This document shows, piece after piece, positions 41,490 to 51,301 of a stretch of DNA of 64,000 nucleotides (positions are counted from its first letter, which is position 1; every line of letters begins with the position of its first letter). The translations under genes and the position numbers were made by a program. This stretch comes from Gonatopus flavifemur (taxonomy: Eukaryota > Arthropoda > Insecta > Hymenoptera > Dryinidae). Where the stretch lies: NCBI GenBank assembly GCA_018340375.1, contig JAFFJZ010000094.1:62001-126000 (forward strand), in the 5' to 3' direction. The notes under the pieces are model-generated. The model was given only the letters and a program-made list of their open reading frames with translations. It did not search any database and was not told the DNA's origin.

Positions 41490-42750
41490 GATCGTGCGTC
41501 GCACGATAGCCGCACGTAATGCGAGCGCATGAATGCGGGCGATTACGAATGACAAGTGAGGGGCACGACTGTAAGACTCATGCCATGCGTGGGGAATGAT
41601 ACGTACATCATTCGCACTCGTGAGTCCAACATGCGTGTATTGGAATACTTGATGTTTGATATTGCAAAATGCATGATCATGACAAATTAAGCTTTGAGAG
41701 CTCATCACTGCTCGGAATTATTTATAGGAGGGCTGTTAAAACAACAGAAAGTTACCAATAAGTTACGGTTCAGTAATTCATTCAGTGAATTTGTTTCAGT
41801 AGGATATAGACCAATCGATTCAGTATCTTTCGGAATGAAAAATGAACATCACATAAGAGACACGTTTTCTGAGAAGTACACTCGCAAATTTGACCCAATC
41901 ATGAAGCAGATTGAGGAGAGAATTCGAGAAATTTGTTTTATTGGAATATAGACCAATCGATTTGGAATTTTTTGAAATAAAAAATGAACATCACTTTAAA
42001 GACACGTTTTCTTAGAAGTACACTCGCGAATTTCACTCAATCCTGAAGCAGATTGAGGAGAGAATTCGAGGAATTTGTTTCATTGGAATATAGACCAATC
42101 GATTTGGAATTTTTTGAAATAAAAAATGAACATCACTTTGAAGACACGTTTTCTCAGAAGTACACGCGCAAATTTGACCTAATCCTGAAGCAAATGAGGG
42201 AGGAAACACGAAAATTTTGTTCCAGTGGGGTATAGACCAATCGATTTGGAATTTTTTGAAATGAGAAATGAACATCACCTCACAGACACTTTTTTTGAAA
42301 TGTACACTCGCAAATTTGACCCAGTCCTGAAGCAATACATTTTAAATTCTATGATTGAGGGGATGCATGAAAACCTGATTGCACATAAAACAAAACCATT
42401 TTATTGGGACAAGAATAAGATCTTGACTAGATAATATAAAAACTGAGAGAATCGTGCTGCCATGGAGTCGAATTTTTGGAAATTTCTCATTGTCCCCAGT
42501 TTTTTGATTGGTGTGAATGCCACTAGAACAAATTTTTCGACTTTCCTCTTCAATGCAAGTCGCATATCCTCGTCATGCATGCGACTCACGACGTGCGATT
42601 CATATGCGTCGCATATGCAGACGCATCTGTGTGGTCACATGAGAGGCACACGTGCGAGCTAATTCGCACGCGTGCGTGTCATATGCGCCGCATTGTAGAC
42701 GCATATTGTGGTCTGTGAAGTTCTGCAGGGGTAATTTCGCGATCAAGCAA
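41490..42750. repeat. Insertion with GCGTCGCA-rich ends and a tandem array
   Basis: It separates two adjacent parts of LINE-D. Both ends are rich in short palindromes built from TGCGTCGCA/GCATATGCGAC motifs (41490-41545, 42540-42710). The middle holds the 142-bp array. No target duplication could be fixed. Confidence 0.5.
41780..42340. repeat. 142-bp tandem repeat, about four units
   Basis: ATAGACCAATCGAT starts at 41805, 41948, 42090 and 42232, giving periods of 143, 142 and 142 bp. Units share GAATGAACATCAC-like, GACACGTTTTCT and AAGTACACTCGCAAATTTGA blocks with roughly 85-90% identity. The period is not a multiple of three, so it is not a repeated protein, although single units happen to be open. 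Confidence 0.93.
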
Positions 42751-42756
42751 AGAGTG

Positions 42757-43262
42757 TCATGAACTCCAAAAAAAAGTATAATCGATTCTTCTACGTGGAA
42801 GGTAGACAGCCTGTAAAAAATTGTACCATTTGTCGGGCGTAATATCATCTGGGACGCGGATTCTGGGCTTAAGCCTCCTGACAGCCACCCAGAAGGCAGA
42901 GGGTGATTGGATATTCGTGAATGTATTGGTAATTTGATCTGACATAGCTTGTTTCTTAGATCTCAATATAGATTCATAATTTTCTTTCGCAAGTATGTAT
43001 GCAGAAACGTTTGCAGGATGGTACGCAGATGATCTCACTAGTTTCAGTTTATATTTTACTTTTTTTTCATTAAACGAACATCTTTATCGAAGCAGATCTT
43101 GTTTCCAAGACGAGGTCTACCAATTTGATGTGAACTGGCAAGGTTTGCCTCACAGGCAGCCTCTACTATCACCTCGTGAAAGTTTTGGTACAATTCGTGA
43201 ATGCCCGAGTAAAAATGAGAACTCCTGCAACACGTCTGCACTAGTCCCGCACTTATATTCAC
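42757..43262 (-). pseudogene. LINE-D EN-RT linker, frameshifted
   Basis: The minus strand reads FHEVIVEAACEANLASSHQI and CFDKDVRLMKKK (43262-43056), then after a slip in an A run SSAYHPANVSAYILAKENYE and AFWVAVRRLKPRIRVPDDIT (43038-42790). This is the charged linker LINEs have between EN and RT ('W.D.....R...K'). Confidence 0.7.
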
Positions 43263-43419
43263 GCCCGTAACACTCCCGCAACAGATCCAAAAATTCGTGA
43301 GATTCTTAGTTCAAAATCGAAGCGCCCATAACATACCCGCACCAGACCTGTACGCATATATATGTCCGCACCACGCCCACAACAGGTATGTACGTTTTTC
43401 CTGTTCTGAAACTACCCGA

Positions 43420-43597
43420 GTAAAAATGTTAATTTCGGTTCGCCAAACGGGACTGGTGCAGACGTGTTGCATTTTTCTGCGGTACTGTTGCGGATGTGAT
43501 GTGCCCGCACTGAATCTGCAACAGTACCGCAGAAAAATGCAACACGTCTGCACCAGTCCTGTTTAGCGAACCCGAAATGAAAATGTTTACTCGGGTA
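43420..43597. mobile_element. Near-perfect palindromic MITE, CCCGAGTAAA ends
   Basis: CCCGAGTAAAAATG at 43421 mirrors CATTTTTACTCGGG-like sequence ending at 43597. The arms (CTGGTGCAGACGTGTTGCAT and its inverse) pair along nearly the whole length. The flanks are TA on both sides, which suggests a Tc1/mariner-type TA target. Confidence 0.75.
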
Positions 43598-43827
43598 TAT
43601 AGACGTGGTGCAAGCATATCGCAAGAGGCTTTTGTCTCATCTCGATTAAATCAGTACAGTTTTCCTGAATCTCTAATAATTTTGCAATTAGTGAAATTTC
43701 AGAATGAGAATAAAGCGAAATAAAAACTTTCTAAGGCTCAAACGTAGAAGTTGTAAGAGAAATCTTCCTCATACAAAAATTCGGCGTGTTACTGCTTTCG
43801 AACGCGTGCATATTCAAAGGAACCCAA

Positions 43828-44131
43828 CGCGCAGAGAAAAATTCTTGCTGAAAAAGCGATTCCGAGAAATCTACTTTGCCAAATCAGCAAAACGGTTGCT
43901 GTTACAGCCAAAATTCTGCTATTTTAGCAAGATATTTGCTAATTCAGCGAAATTTCCTAGCTGTCTGTATATCTACAATTCTGGATTGCTGAATGGCAAA
44001 CGCTTGTTAAAAGAGCAAGATTTTGGCTGTGATAGCAAATTATTTGCTAATTCAGCAACAAGTTTTGCCATATCAGCAAAGCAAATCTTCGAGGTTTGCT
44101 AATTCAGCAACTTTTTTTCTCTGAGTGAAAC
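43828..44131. mobile_element. MITE with CAGAGAAAAA ends and GCTAATTCAGC repeats
   Basis: Left CGCAGAGAAAAATTCTTGCT and right AGCAACTTTTTTTCTCTGAG are inverted. The interior repeats TTTGCTAATTCAGC and variants about five times. The basic frame across it is a by-product of the repeats. Confidence 0.65.
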
Positions 44132-44426
44132 AACGCCGTGTGTATGACACAAATTATTTTTCCCAAAATTTATATTGGTTTTCCTCTTACATCCATTACG
44201 CGAAGAGTAGGAGTTGTAATTTGGTATGAAACATTCCGACAAACTTTGAACGTGAGGACCCAGTCATTGCATGGTGTTACAGTGTATGAAGCAATGAAAT
44301 CATAATATCGCTGTATACATACCTTTCTCAATCAATGAAGATGGTATGTATGAAGTGATATTTTGATTTTATTGCTTTATTTTCGAATAATTTGTCAGAA
44401 AAGATTTGGCTCGGGTTTCATCGTCG

Positions 44427-45091
44427 GGATTGCTGAGTATCGCCTTAAGGGCTTTCGAACGTGGTAGAACTATAAATATGTAGGTACACAAATACAGAAT
44501 ATAGGTATAGTCTAAGCGAGAAAAACTTTGCGCCAAACATTTGTGTGAAATAGAAATTGATGTGAAATTGAAAAAATATTTTACCATAGTGCTTACCCCG
44601 GATTGCGCCGTGAACATAAATCTAGCAGTAAAATCACTCACCATTCCCTATAAAAAATTCGTGAATACGCGAGATGATTTGACATTTCGTCGTCACCATG
44701 TTGATTTCGAAAATATCTTGAGATGCAACTGGCAGCTGCGTTTCAAAGTAATCATTTGATTATTTTTTATTATATTCAAAATTTCAAGGTTTTCGAAATA
44801 ATCAATCGATTGATGGAATTTTTCAATATTGCACGTGATTTATCGTAATAGAACTTATATGTATATACAAATGAAACTATTCCGCATGGAAGAATTACAT
44901 TACACTTCCCATGAACCCTTCATAAATGTGATTGAATTGAGATCGATTAGTTTGGTTATCATCCCGCATAAAATTTGATCGACAAAGTTTTTATTCATTT
45001 ATAAAAAAAGAGGACCATTTGTTTAGAGAAAGAACGATCTTTGATTATGATGAACGAATTGAACGTGTAACGGTCACTTACCGATACATCC
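44427..45091 (+). repeat. Left arm of large inverted repeat (partner 49303-49962)
   Basis: About 660 bp, pairing with 49303-49962. Matching blocks include TAACGGTCACTTACCGATAC (45070), AAAAAGAGGACCATTTGTTT and GAAATAATCAATCGATTGAT. Identity is high (roughly 85-90% by eye) over the inner half. Confidence 0.88.
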
Positions 45092-45447
45092 TTTTTTTTT
45101 TCACATTATTCTACATACGGTTAGGTAGAATATTGATCTCATACACACATGCATAGTCCACGGGAAATGCAACGCAATTTTTGCACTGGAATATTTGGTT
45201 ATGCGGAATAAAATCAACGATATACACTATCACTCTCACAGCACATTATGGGGTGAAATTGTAGAAAATTCACGATTGAAAAAAATTTTTTTTATTATTC
45301 TGAACATGGTAATAAAAAAAATACTTACTCCAAAACGTCGCTTTTAACTGCATTTCGCGATATTCTCAAAAGCAACACGGCGCCGGTGAACTGTCAAATC
45401 GTCTCACGTATTTACGAATTTTTTACAGGAAATAGAGGCAAAGCCCA

Positions 45448-45922
45448 CACTGAGAGACATTCATTATCAAAAAATACTGGTTTTCCCATTAGTCGGGGGA
45501 TATACTTGACATAACGATTTTATATACCTGGCTTGAGATCACAAATTGATGAGAAAGAACAGTAATTTTTCATGCTCCGAAGTTTGAAAATTAAAACCAG
45601 AGAGAGATGAGAATTCATGTTGAAAAACAGTAATCTTTTATCATACAAGTTGTAAACGAAAATTCTTAATTGATGACACTGATATGAATTGAAAACCATC
45701 CCATTTCCAAGATTGTTGCGTGGCTTCGGGGAAATAAGCCAGGTTTGTGATCACGAACAATGATGTTCGATGCCGGTGAGGATAAAATTTTTTTTTCGAT
45801 TAAAATAACGCTATAAAAAATTACTGATATTCCCCATCAATTTGTAATCACATGTCAAGTATATCCCTCGTCTACTGACAAAAACCAGTGAGTTTTAATG
45901 ATGAATTGTTCTCAGTGCAGGT
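45448..45922. mobile_element. Palindromic MITE, CACTGAGA ends
   Basis: CACTGAGAGACATTCATTAT at about 45450 pairs with ATAATGAATTGTTCTCAGTG-like sequence ending at about 45920 (ATGATGAATTGTTCTCAGTG). GGATATACTTGACAT recurs inverted inside. It is non-coding. Confidence 0.65.
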
Positions 45923-46087
45923 AAACACTGGGCAATCCCAGGTAAGCACAGTGGTATAATATTTTTTCGTATCAATTACTATTCCGCGCAAACGTTTGGC
46001 GCAAAATAGCAACTGAGATGAAATTTGAAAAATATCACACCATAGTGCCTGGAAGTACGCCTTGAATATGAATCCAGCGGTGGAATC

Positions 46088-46243
46088 CAAGGGCGTATCC
46101 AGGGGAGGGGTCCAAGGGGTCTGGACCCCCCCCCCCCTAAATCGAACATTTCTTCGTTTTTTATATATCTATATATTTCGTATATATAGATATAAATCTT
46201 CAACATAGGCCTCTCCCAAAAAAAAATTCTGGATACGCCCTTG
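46088..46243. mobile_element. 156-bp hAT-like MITE with perfect 8-bp TSD
   Basis: CAAGGGCGTATCCAG at the left and CTGGATACGCCCTTG at the right are a perfect 15-bp inverted repeat. GTGGAATC flanks it at 46080-46087 and 46244-46251. A C run follows 'CTGGACC' in the left half. It is a young insertion by its intact duplication. Confidence 0.92.
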
Positions 46244-46587
46244 GTGGAATCATTCTGGATTCATATATATATAAAGAAAAATTCGTACATACGTCAGACG
46301 ATTTGACATTTCCTCACCGCCATGTTAAATTTGGAAATATCGTGAAATAAAGTTGGAGGTTGCGTTTTGGAGAAACCTAAACATTCTTTCTATGGTCAGA
46401 ATATCAAAGTTTTTTTCCATGATTATAAAGCTCTTCAAAAGGTCCCACTGTAAAACAAAATATGTTGTAAAAGTGTTGTAACGTATATAATTAACATGAC
46501 TTATCATAAAATACATTTCAGTATCAAAATTATGTGATATTTCTCGTGAACTATACTTTTTTGATTGACATAAAATTTTAACATAAA

Positions 46588-46969
46588 CCCTAGTAAAAAT
46601 GAATTATATAAGAACATACATAGAGCATATAGAAACCATACATGATCATATATGACCATATATAATTCATACGCAATCCATATTGAATCCGTATATGATC
46701 ATATATGGCCCATACAGAAACCATATATGACCTTTCGATGCAAGACTTTCCCATACATGTGAAACAATTCTGTCACATATGAAATATTTTTCGTATATGG
46801 ATTTTATATGGATCATATATGAGTCATATATGATCATATATGGATCACATATGGATTACATATGGATTGTATATGATTCTATGCATTTTCATATATGAAT
46901 CATATATGAATTTGATATGTATTATGTATGGATTATGTATGGGTCATACATGTTCGTTTTTTACTAGGG
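46588..46969. mobile_element. MITE with CCCTAGTAAAAA ends and CATATATG array
   Basis: The left end CCCTAGTAAAAATGAA and right end TTCGTTTTTTACTAGGG are inverted. The interior is a degenerate array of CATATATGATC/GATCATATATG units. Confidence 0.75.
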
Positions 46970-46994
46970 AACGTACGTAGAATTACTATAATCA

Positions 46995-47230
46995 AAACGA
47001 TGTATCGGTAATTGACCGTTATACCCCAAGTAGAAATCACGCTTAGTCAATGGCTAGTGCCTCGTGAGTTTTTCTGTACTCCCGACGAGGGCCTTTTGAG
47101 GGAAACTCACCAGGTACTTATTCGTAATGTAACGCTGTGTGTTATGAGGCACTTGCTAGTGGAATTCACAAGATACCGGTCAGTTGCTATTTAGTTACTC
47201 TCTAAATACTAGTCAATTACCAACAAGTTT
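46995..47230. repeat. Partial copy of the 49.3-kb arm end plus a small palindrome
   Basis: AACGATGTATCGGTAATTGACCG at about 46997 repeats the edge of the 49303 arm in direct orientation. GGCTAGTGCCTCGTGAG and GAGGCACTTGCTAG then form a loose palindrome. Confidence 0.5.
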
Positions 47231-47439
47231 TTGACAGCAATTATATGCCAAAAAAATTGTGAAGGTATAATAATACATCAACAATGATTATTCAGTAAAA
47301 TATGCATGCTTTGGCCCAAAATGTTTTTGAAAATAAAAAATTGAATTCTGAGCAAAAATCATGTTTCAGAGGAGACACTTGCACATTACCACCAACGTTC
47401 ACTTCGTGCTCAATGCGATGGAGAGAATATTGGAAACTT

Positions 47440-47530
47440 CGGAGAGAATCGAACCTACCTAAACCAATTCCTACCTAATGTTGCGCGATTTACTATCCTA
47501 ACGCCCTAACGACCTAAGCTAAACCGGTAC
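47440..47530 (-). repeat. tRNA-like (A/B box) sequence, SINE-like
   Basis: On minus, TAGCTTAGGTCGTTAGG (box A-like, 47505-47521) and AGGTTCGATTCTCTC (box B, 47441-47456) are about 65 bp apart. The T-arm motif is good and box A is weaker. It is probably a tRNA-derived SINE remnant. Confidence 0.5.
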
Positions 47531-47607
47531 CTACGCGATGCAATAGAAAAGATCAATTAAAGTGACGTATCTATCCGATTCAATCATCCGTCGGTTGAAT
47601 ATAATAA

Positions 47608-49131
47608 TCTATGAGCCTGTGTGAAAATTGCAGTTCGGTTGACAGATGTGAGGTTAAATTTATGTGATCAAAAAATGGATGAATTATTTTTGTGAAATGT
47701 GTGGTGGTTATTTCTTGAATAATGTGTATCAAAAAATCTGTTAGTGAGTGCAAAATGAATTAGTAAATCAGTCATAGCTGTTGTAACATGTCAGAAAATC
47801 GTAATTTGTTGATGCAGTGAGAATGAATTTTCTTCAAATACTTACATCAGTACTTCTAGGCAAAAACTCAGAGATCATATTAATTTTGTAATAAATATGA
47901 GTCATGAAGAACTCATTTGATCAAAAATATGTCAAAAGAATGTTCAAAATGAATTGCAAAAAACTTGGATTATTCACTCGCAGCTCGACGGATGGTTTTA
48001 CTTTTCAAATTGAAGAATACTCTTCATGTTGAAATTTTCAAATTTGAGGAAAAAGCCTTATTCTCTGGGTGATGATAAACTTGTGGGAAGAGTTCGAAAG
48101 TCAGGTGAAATCTATATTGATCAGGAAAGTCCAAATCGTGTGGCAAAAGTTAGAAAATCTGTCAACTTAGCTTACGGCATGTAATGTATCAAAATTTAGT
48201 AAAATCAAGTAGGTACAGAGTAAGAGTGGACAGATAATAACATTTATTTGGAGGAACATGATACAACATTATTGGAACAAAAATATTAAAAGACGACACA
48301 TTGGATCTTCTATAGCCTTTCCTCATTTATCAACATTTTCATAATAACCAATAAAATTCAATAAATATATCTGTCCTCTCTTACTCTGTACCTACTTGAT
48401 TTCACTAAATTTTGATACATTTCTCCTGCCTAGATTTCGTTTAATGAGGAAAAGCTGATAGAATATCCATGTGACGTGAGCTAAGTTGACAGATTTTCTA
48501 ACTTTTGCCATACGATTTGGACTTTCCTGATCAATATAGATCCCACCCAACTTTCAAACTCTTCCTACAAGTTCATCATCACCCTAACAACAAATTCAAC
48601 TCAGAACATAAGGCTTTTTTCTCAAATTTGATAATTTCAACTTCAAGAATACTCTTCAATTTGAAGAGTAAAATCATCCAACGCGCTTCAAGTAAATAAT
48701 TCAAGCTTTTTGAAATTCATTCTAAACATTCGCTTGAAATATTTTTGATCAAATGAGTTCTCCGTGACTCATATTATTACAATATTGATGTGAGTTTTTT
48801 GAGAAATGTGAGTTTTGAGAAATTTAATGTGAGTTTTTTTTTCCGAGGAATATTGATGTAAATCAATATTGATATTGTTCTTGTTGATATTGTCGTGTAT
48901 TTGAATAGAATTCATTTTCACCACATCAGCAAATTACGATTTTTTGACATGTTACAACAGCTATGACTGATTTACTAATTCATTTTGCACTCACTAACAG
49001 ATTTTTTGATACACATTATTCAAGAAATAACCACCACACATTTCACAAAAATAATTCATCCATTTTTTGATCACATAAATTTAACCTCACATCTGTCAAC
49101 CGAACTGCAATTTTCACACAGGCTCATAGAG
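47608..49131. repeat. 1.5-kb imperfect palindrome (long hairpin)
   Basis: The left arm 47608-48237 and right arm 48368-49131 are inverted copies with a ~130-bp spacer. Examples: AGCCTGTGTGAAAATTGCAG / CTGCAATTTTCACACAGGCT; AGTCATAGCTGTTGTAACAT / ATGTTACAACAGCTATGACT; GTAGGTACAGAGTAAGAG / CTCTTACTCTGTACCTAC. The right arm is longer because of a short tandem insertion near 48780-48860. No gene. Confidence 0.9.
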
Positions 49132-49302
49132 TACACTGCCATATTCTGGCAGATAAATCTTGAAAGGGCCTCAATGATTTCTGACGAGGCTTACAAGTGT
49201 AGTAACAGTCTAGATATACTTATAAAAAGTCCTCCATAGTTTTTTGAGAGTTTCACTTGTATAATATATATTGTAAGTAACCGGTGAGTAATGTGGAGAA
49301 AA

Positions 49303-49962
49303 CGATGTATCGGTAAGTGACCGTTACACGTTCAATTCGTTCATCATAATCAAAGATCGTTCTTTCTCTAAATAAATGGTCCTCTTTTTTTATAAATGAA
49401 TAAAAATTTTGTCGATAAAATTTTATGCGGGATGATAACCAAACTAATCGTTCTCAATTCAATCGCATTTATGAAGGGTTCATGGGAAGTGTAATGTAAT
49501 TTTTCCATGCGGAATAGTTTCGTTTGTATATACATATAAGTTCTATTACGATAAATCACGTGCAATATTGAAAAATTCCATCAATCGATTGATTATTTCG
49601 AAAACCTTGAAATTTTGAATACAATAAAAAATAATCAAATGTTTACTTTGAAACGCAGCTGTCACTTGCATCTTAAGATATTTTCAATATCAACATGGTG
49701 ACGACGAAAGGTCAAATCGTCTCGCGTATTCACGAATTTTTTACAGAGAATGGAAAGTGATTCCACCGCTACATTTATATTTATTGCGCAATCCCAAATA
49801 AGCACTATGGTGGAATATTTTTTAAATTTCACATCAATTGCTATTTTGCACAAAAGTTTGGAGCAAAGTTCCCCTCGCTTTAACTATACCTATGTGCTAT
49901 ATGTGTGTACCTACACATTCACAGTTCTACTGTGCTCGAGGGCCCTCAAGCACGCATTGCGA
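49303..49962 (-). repeat. Right arm of large inverted repeat (partner 44427-45091)
   Basis: Inverted counterpart of 44427-45091; see that entry for the matching blocks. Immediately to its right lies the GC-richer repeat at 49965-50330. Confidence 0.88.
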
Positions 49963-49964
49963 CA

Positions 49965-50332
49965 GTAATTTCGACATTTACGGGTCTGGTGCGGACCAAG
50001 TACAGCTCTATTGCATGCATGTTCTGGGCTTAGTGCGGTCTTGGTGCGAACACGTTCCGGGATTTATCGTCCATCGTCATTCACTGTGTGCGGGTTTAGG
50101 GCAGCTATGGTGCAATCTTGTTGCGGGTGTACGGTTCGCCAAACGGCCTTGGTGCAAACGTGGTGCGGGCGTAATCATTTTTGTGTGCAGGAGTGTTGCA
50201 GATGTGGCGCAGGCATATACGGTACTGTTATGGGCGTGGTGCGGGTGCTTACAGTATTATTGTGGGTTCAGTACAGATGCGCCCGCAACACATCCGTAAC
50301 GGTGCCGTATGTTTTCATTTCAGCGATCTAAA
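49965..50332. repeat. GTGCGG-rich degenerate repeat
   Basis: Many copies of (T)GGTGCGGGCGTG and GGTGCGAAC-like motifs give higher G+C than the surroundings and long shadow frames. Similar motifs in inverted form (CCCGCAC, CGCACCAG) occur at 43215-43560. Confidence 0.6.
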
Positions 50333-50349
50333 AATTTTAACTCGGGTGG

Positions 50350-50761
50350 AAAAATTTGACAAGTTAAGGAACATCCTGGGAGAGTTTATTAGGTTAGTTT
50401 GAAATTGATCTGTTTTGTCATCTTTCCATACAAATTTTTTGAGTGTAGATGACGTGATTACCTGTGAAAATCCTGTGTGATGTGAAGATGTAATAGTTAA
50501 TAGAGAATCCAGAGAGAGCAATAATAAAAGATGATCAGATCCAATTGGATCAGAACTGACTTCCAAGTCGTATATGTGTTCCATTTTATCACACGACACC
50601 CGGACCAAATCTTGACCGAGAAGCAATAACCCACCTCTTCGTATTTGTTGAGGAAAAGTGAGCGAAATTATTGACTTTCGTGGGTGCTCAGGTGTGCATA
50701 TTACTGAATTATTATGGTTCGATGGTCCCTTCAAAATTTCGTTCAGCCCATCTTGTTTCAT
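50350..50761 (-). pseudogene. LINE-D endonuclease C-terminal part
   Basis: Minus frame of about 137 codons: SLTFPQQIRRGGLLLLGQDL, EVSSDPIGSDHLLLLLSLDS (the SDH motif) and KKFVWKDDKTDQFQTNLINS. This is the EN end and start of the linker. It is followed, after removal of 43203-50347, by the linker at 43262. Confidence 0.7.
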
Positions 50762-50985
50762 CGATACTTTGTACTAGATAATAATATTGATATGTAATAT
50801 CTGAAATGCTTTCTGCAACCGCAATCAGTGATTGCGATGCTCGCATATGAGTCAGGTAAGGGGGTCATGGTCCGAGTTGGTCAGACATAAATTTCTGAAG
50901 TATATGTGAAGTTAGAAAATCGTGTCTGATCATGCTCGTCTCTGTTCACTGATCTCGACCGTATTAATGGCCGATGCTACCTGAT

Positions 50986-51264
50986 GTATATAGGTACCAA
51001 AAAGTGAAAAAGAAGTAGAATTCCACAAAACATACAAATGTCTCACAAAAACCCCTAAAAACTCCAACACAGTAAAAAATAACGTCAAATCCCGGAAACG
51101 ATACAAACGTTTTACAATAACACTTTAAAAAAAATCCTTGAAAAAAATACTTCACTCTTTCCGGAAGATTACTTGATATAACAAATGTATCATTTGAAAT
51201 AAGAGATGTGAAAGGCAACCCTATTTCGGAATTCGCATCAACCAGTAACACTTGGCCTGGCCGA
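50986..51264 (-). repeat. Left arm of near-identical inverted duplication (partner 52462-52740)
   Basis: 279 bp, inverted and about 95% identical to 52462-52740. Both arms read, in the orientation of the right one, LLVDANSE then GLPFTSLISNDTFVISSNLP and RVKYFFQGFFLKCYCKTF, open for about 90 codons. I do not recognise the peptide. The arms enclose the TIR element at 51302-52403. Confidence 0.85.
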
Positions 51265-51301
51265 TGGTAGAAGTTTTTAGCCTTTATTATATACAAATGA
51301 A

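Larger units (their letters stand above)
45330..46370. repeat. Second, shorter copy of the same inverted-repeat family
   Basis: Arms at 45330-45432 (CTCCAAAACG... AAATCGTCTCACGTATTTAC) and 46270-46370 are inverted copies and match 44600-44730. It is split by two MITEs. Confidence 0.65.
43203..50347. mobile_element. Composite ~7.1-kb insertion in LINE-D, CCCGAGT ends
   Basis: It lies between the LINE-D EN end (50350) and linker (43200), which are neighbours in a LINE. The left edge CCCGAGTAAAAATGAG (43204) and right edge TTTTAACTCGGG (about 50333-50345) are inverted repeats, shared with the small MITE at 43420-43597. Both flanking dinucleotides are TG. It contains the inverted repeats and MITEs listed below and no recognisable gene. 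Confidence 0.55.
40445..50761 (-). mobile_element. LINE-D, minus strand, split by two blocks
   Basis: From right to left: EN end (50761-50350), EN-RT linker (43262-42757), RT (41484-40990), then ORF1-type tail and 3' end (40990-40445). Two insertions separate the parts: 43203-50347 and about 41490-42750. The 3' tail (CCGGCGCCCTTTTACAT at about 40471) equals that of the ORF1-only element at 6.3 kb. Confidence 0.72.

Noticed and set aside
41780..42340. CRISPR-like array
   Set aside because: Whole 142-bp units repeat without short repeats and unique spacers, and the DNA is eukaryotic.
41780..42434. Repeated YRPID...NEHH peptide suggesting a repeat protein
   Set aside because: The DNA period is 142 bp, not a multiple of three, so no single frame stays open across units.
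43704..44102. 132-codon basic ORF
   Set aside because: It runs through a MITE and its GCTAATTCAGC repeats; no domain is recognised.
49838..50331. Overlapping Cys/Gly-rich plus frames of 106-153 codons
   Set aside because: Produced by GTGCGG-rich repeats; several frames are open at once.
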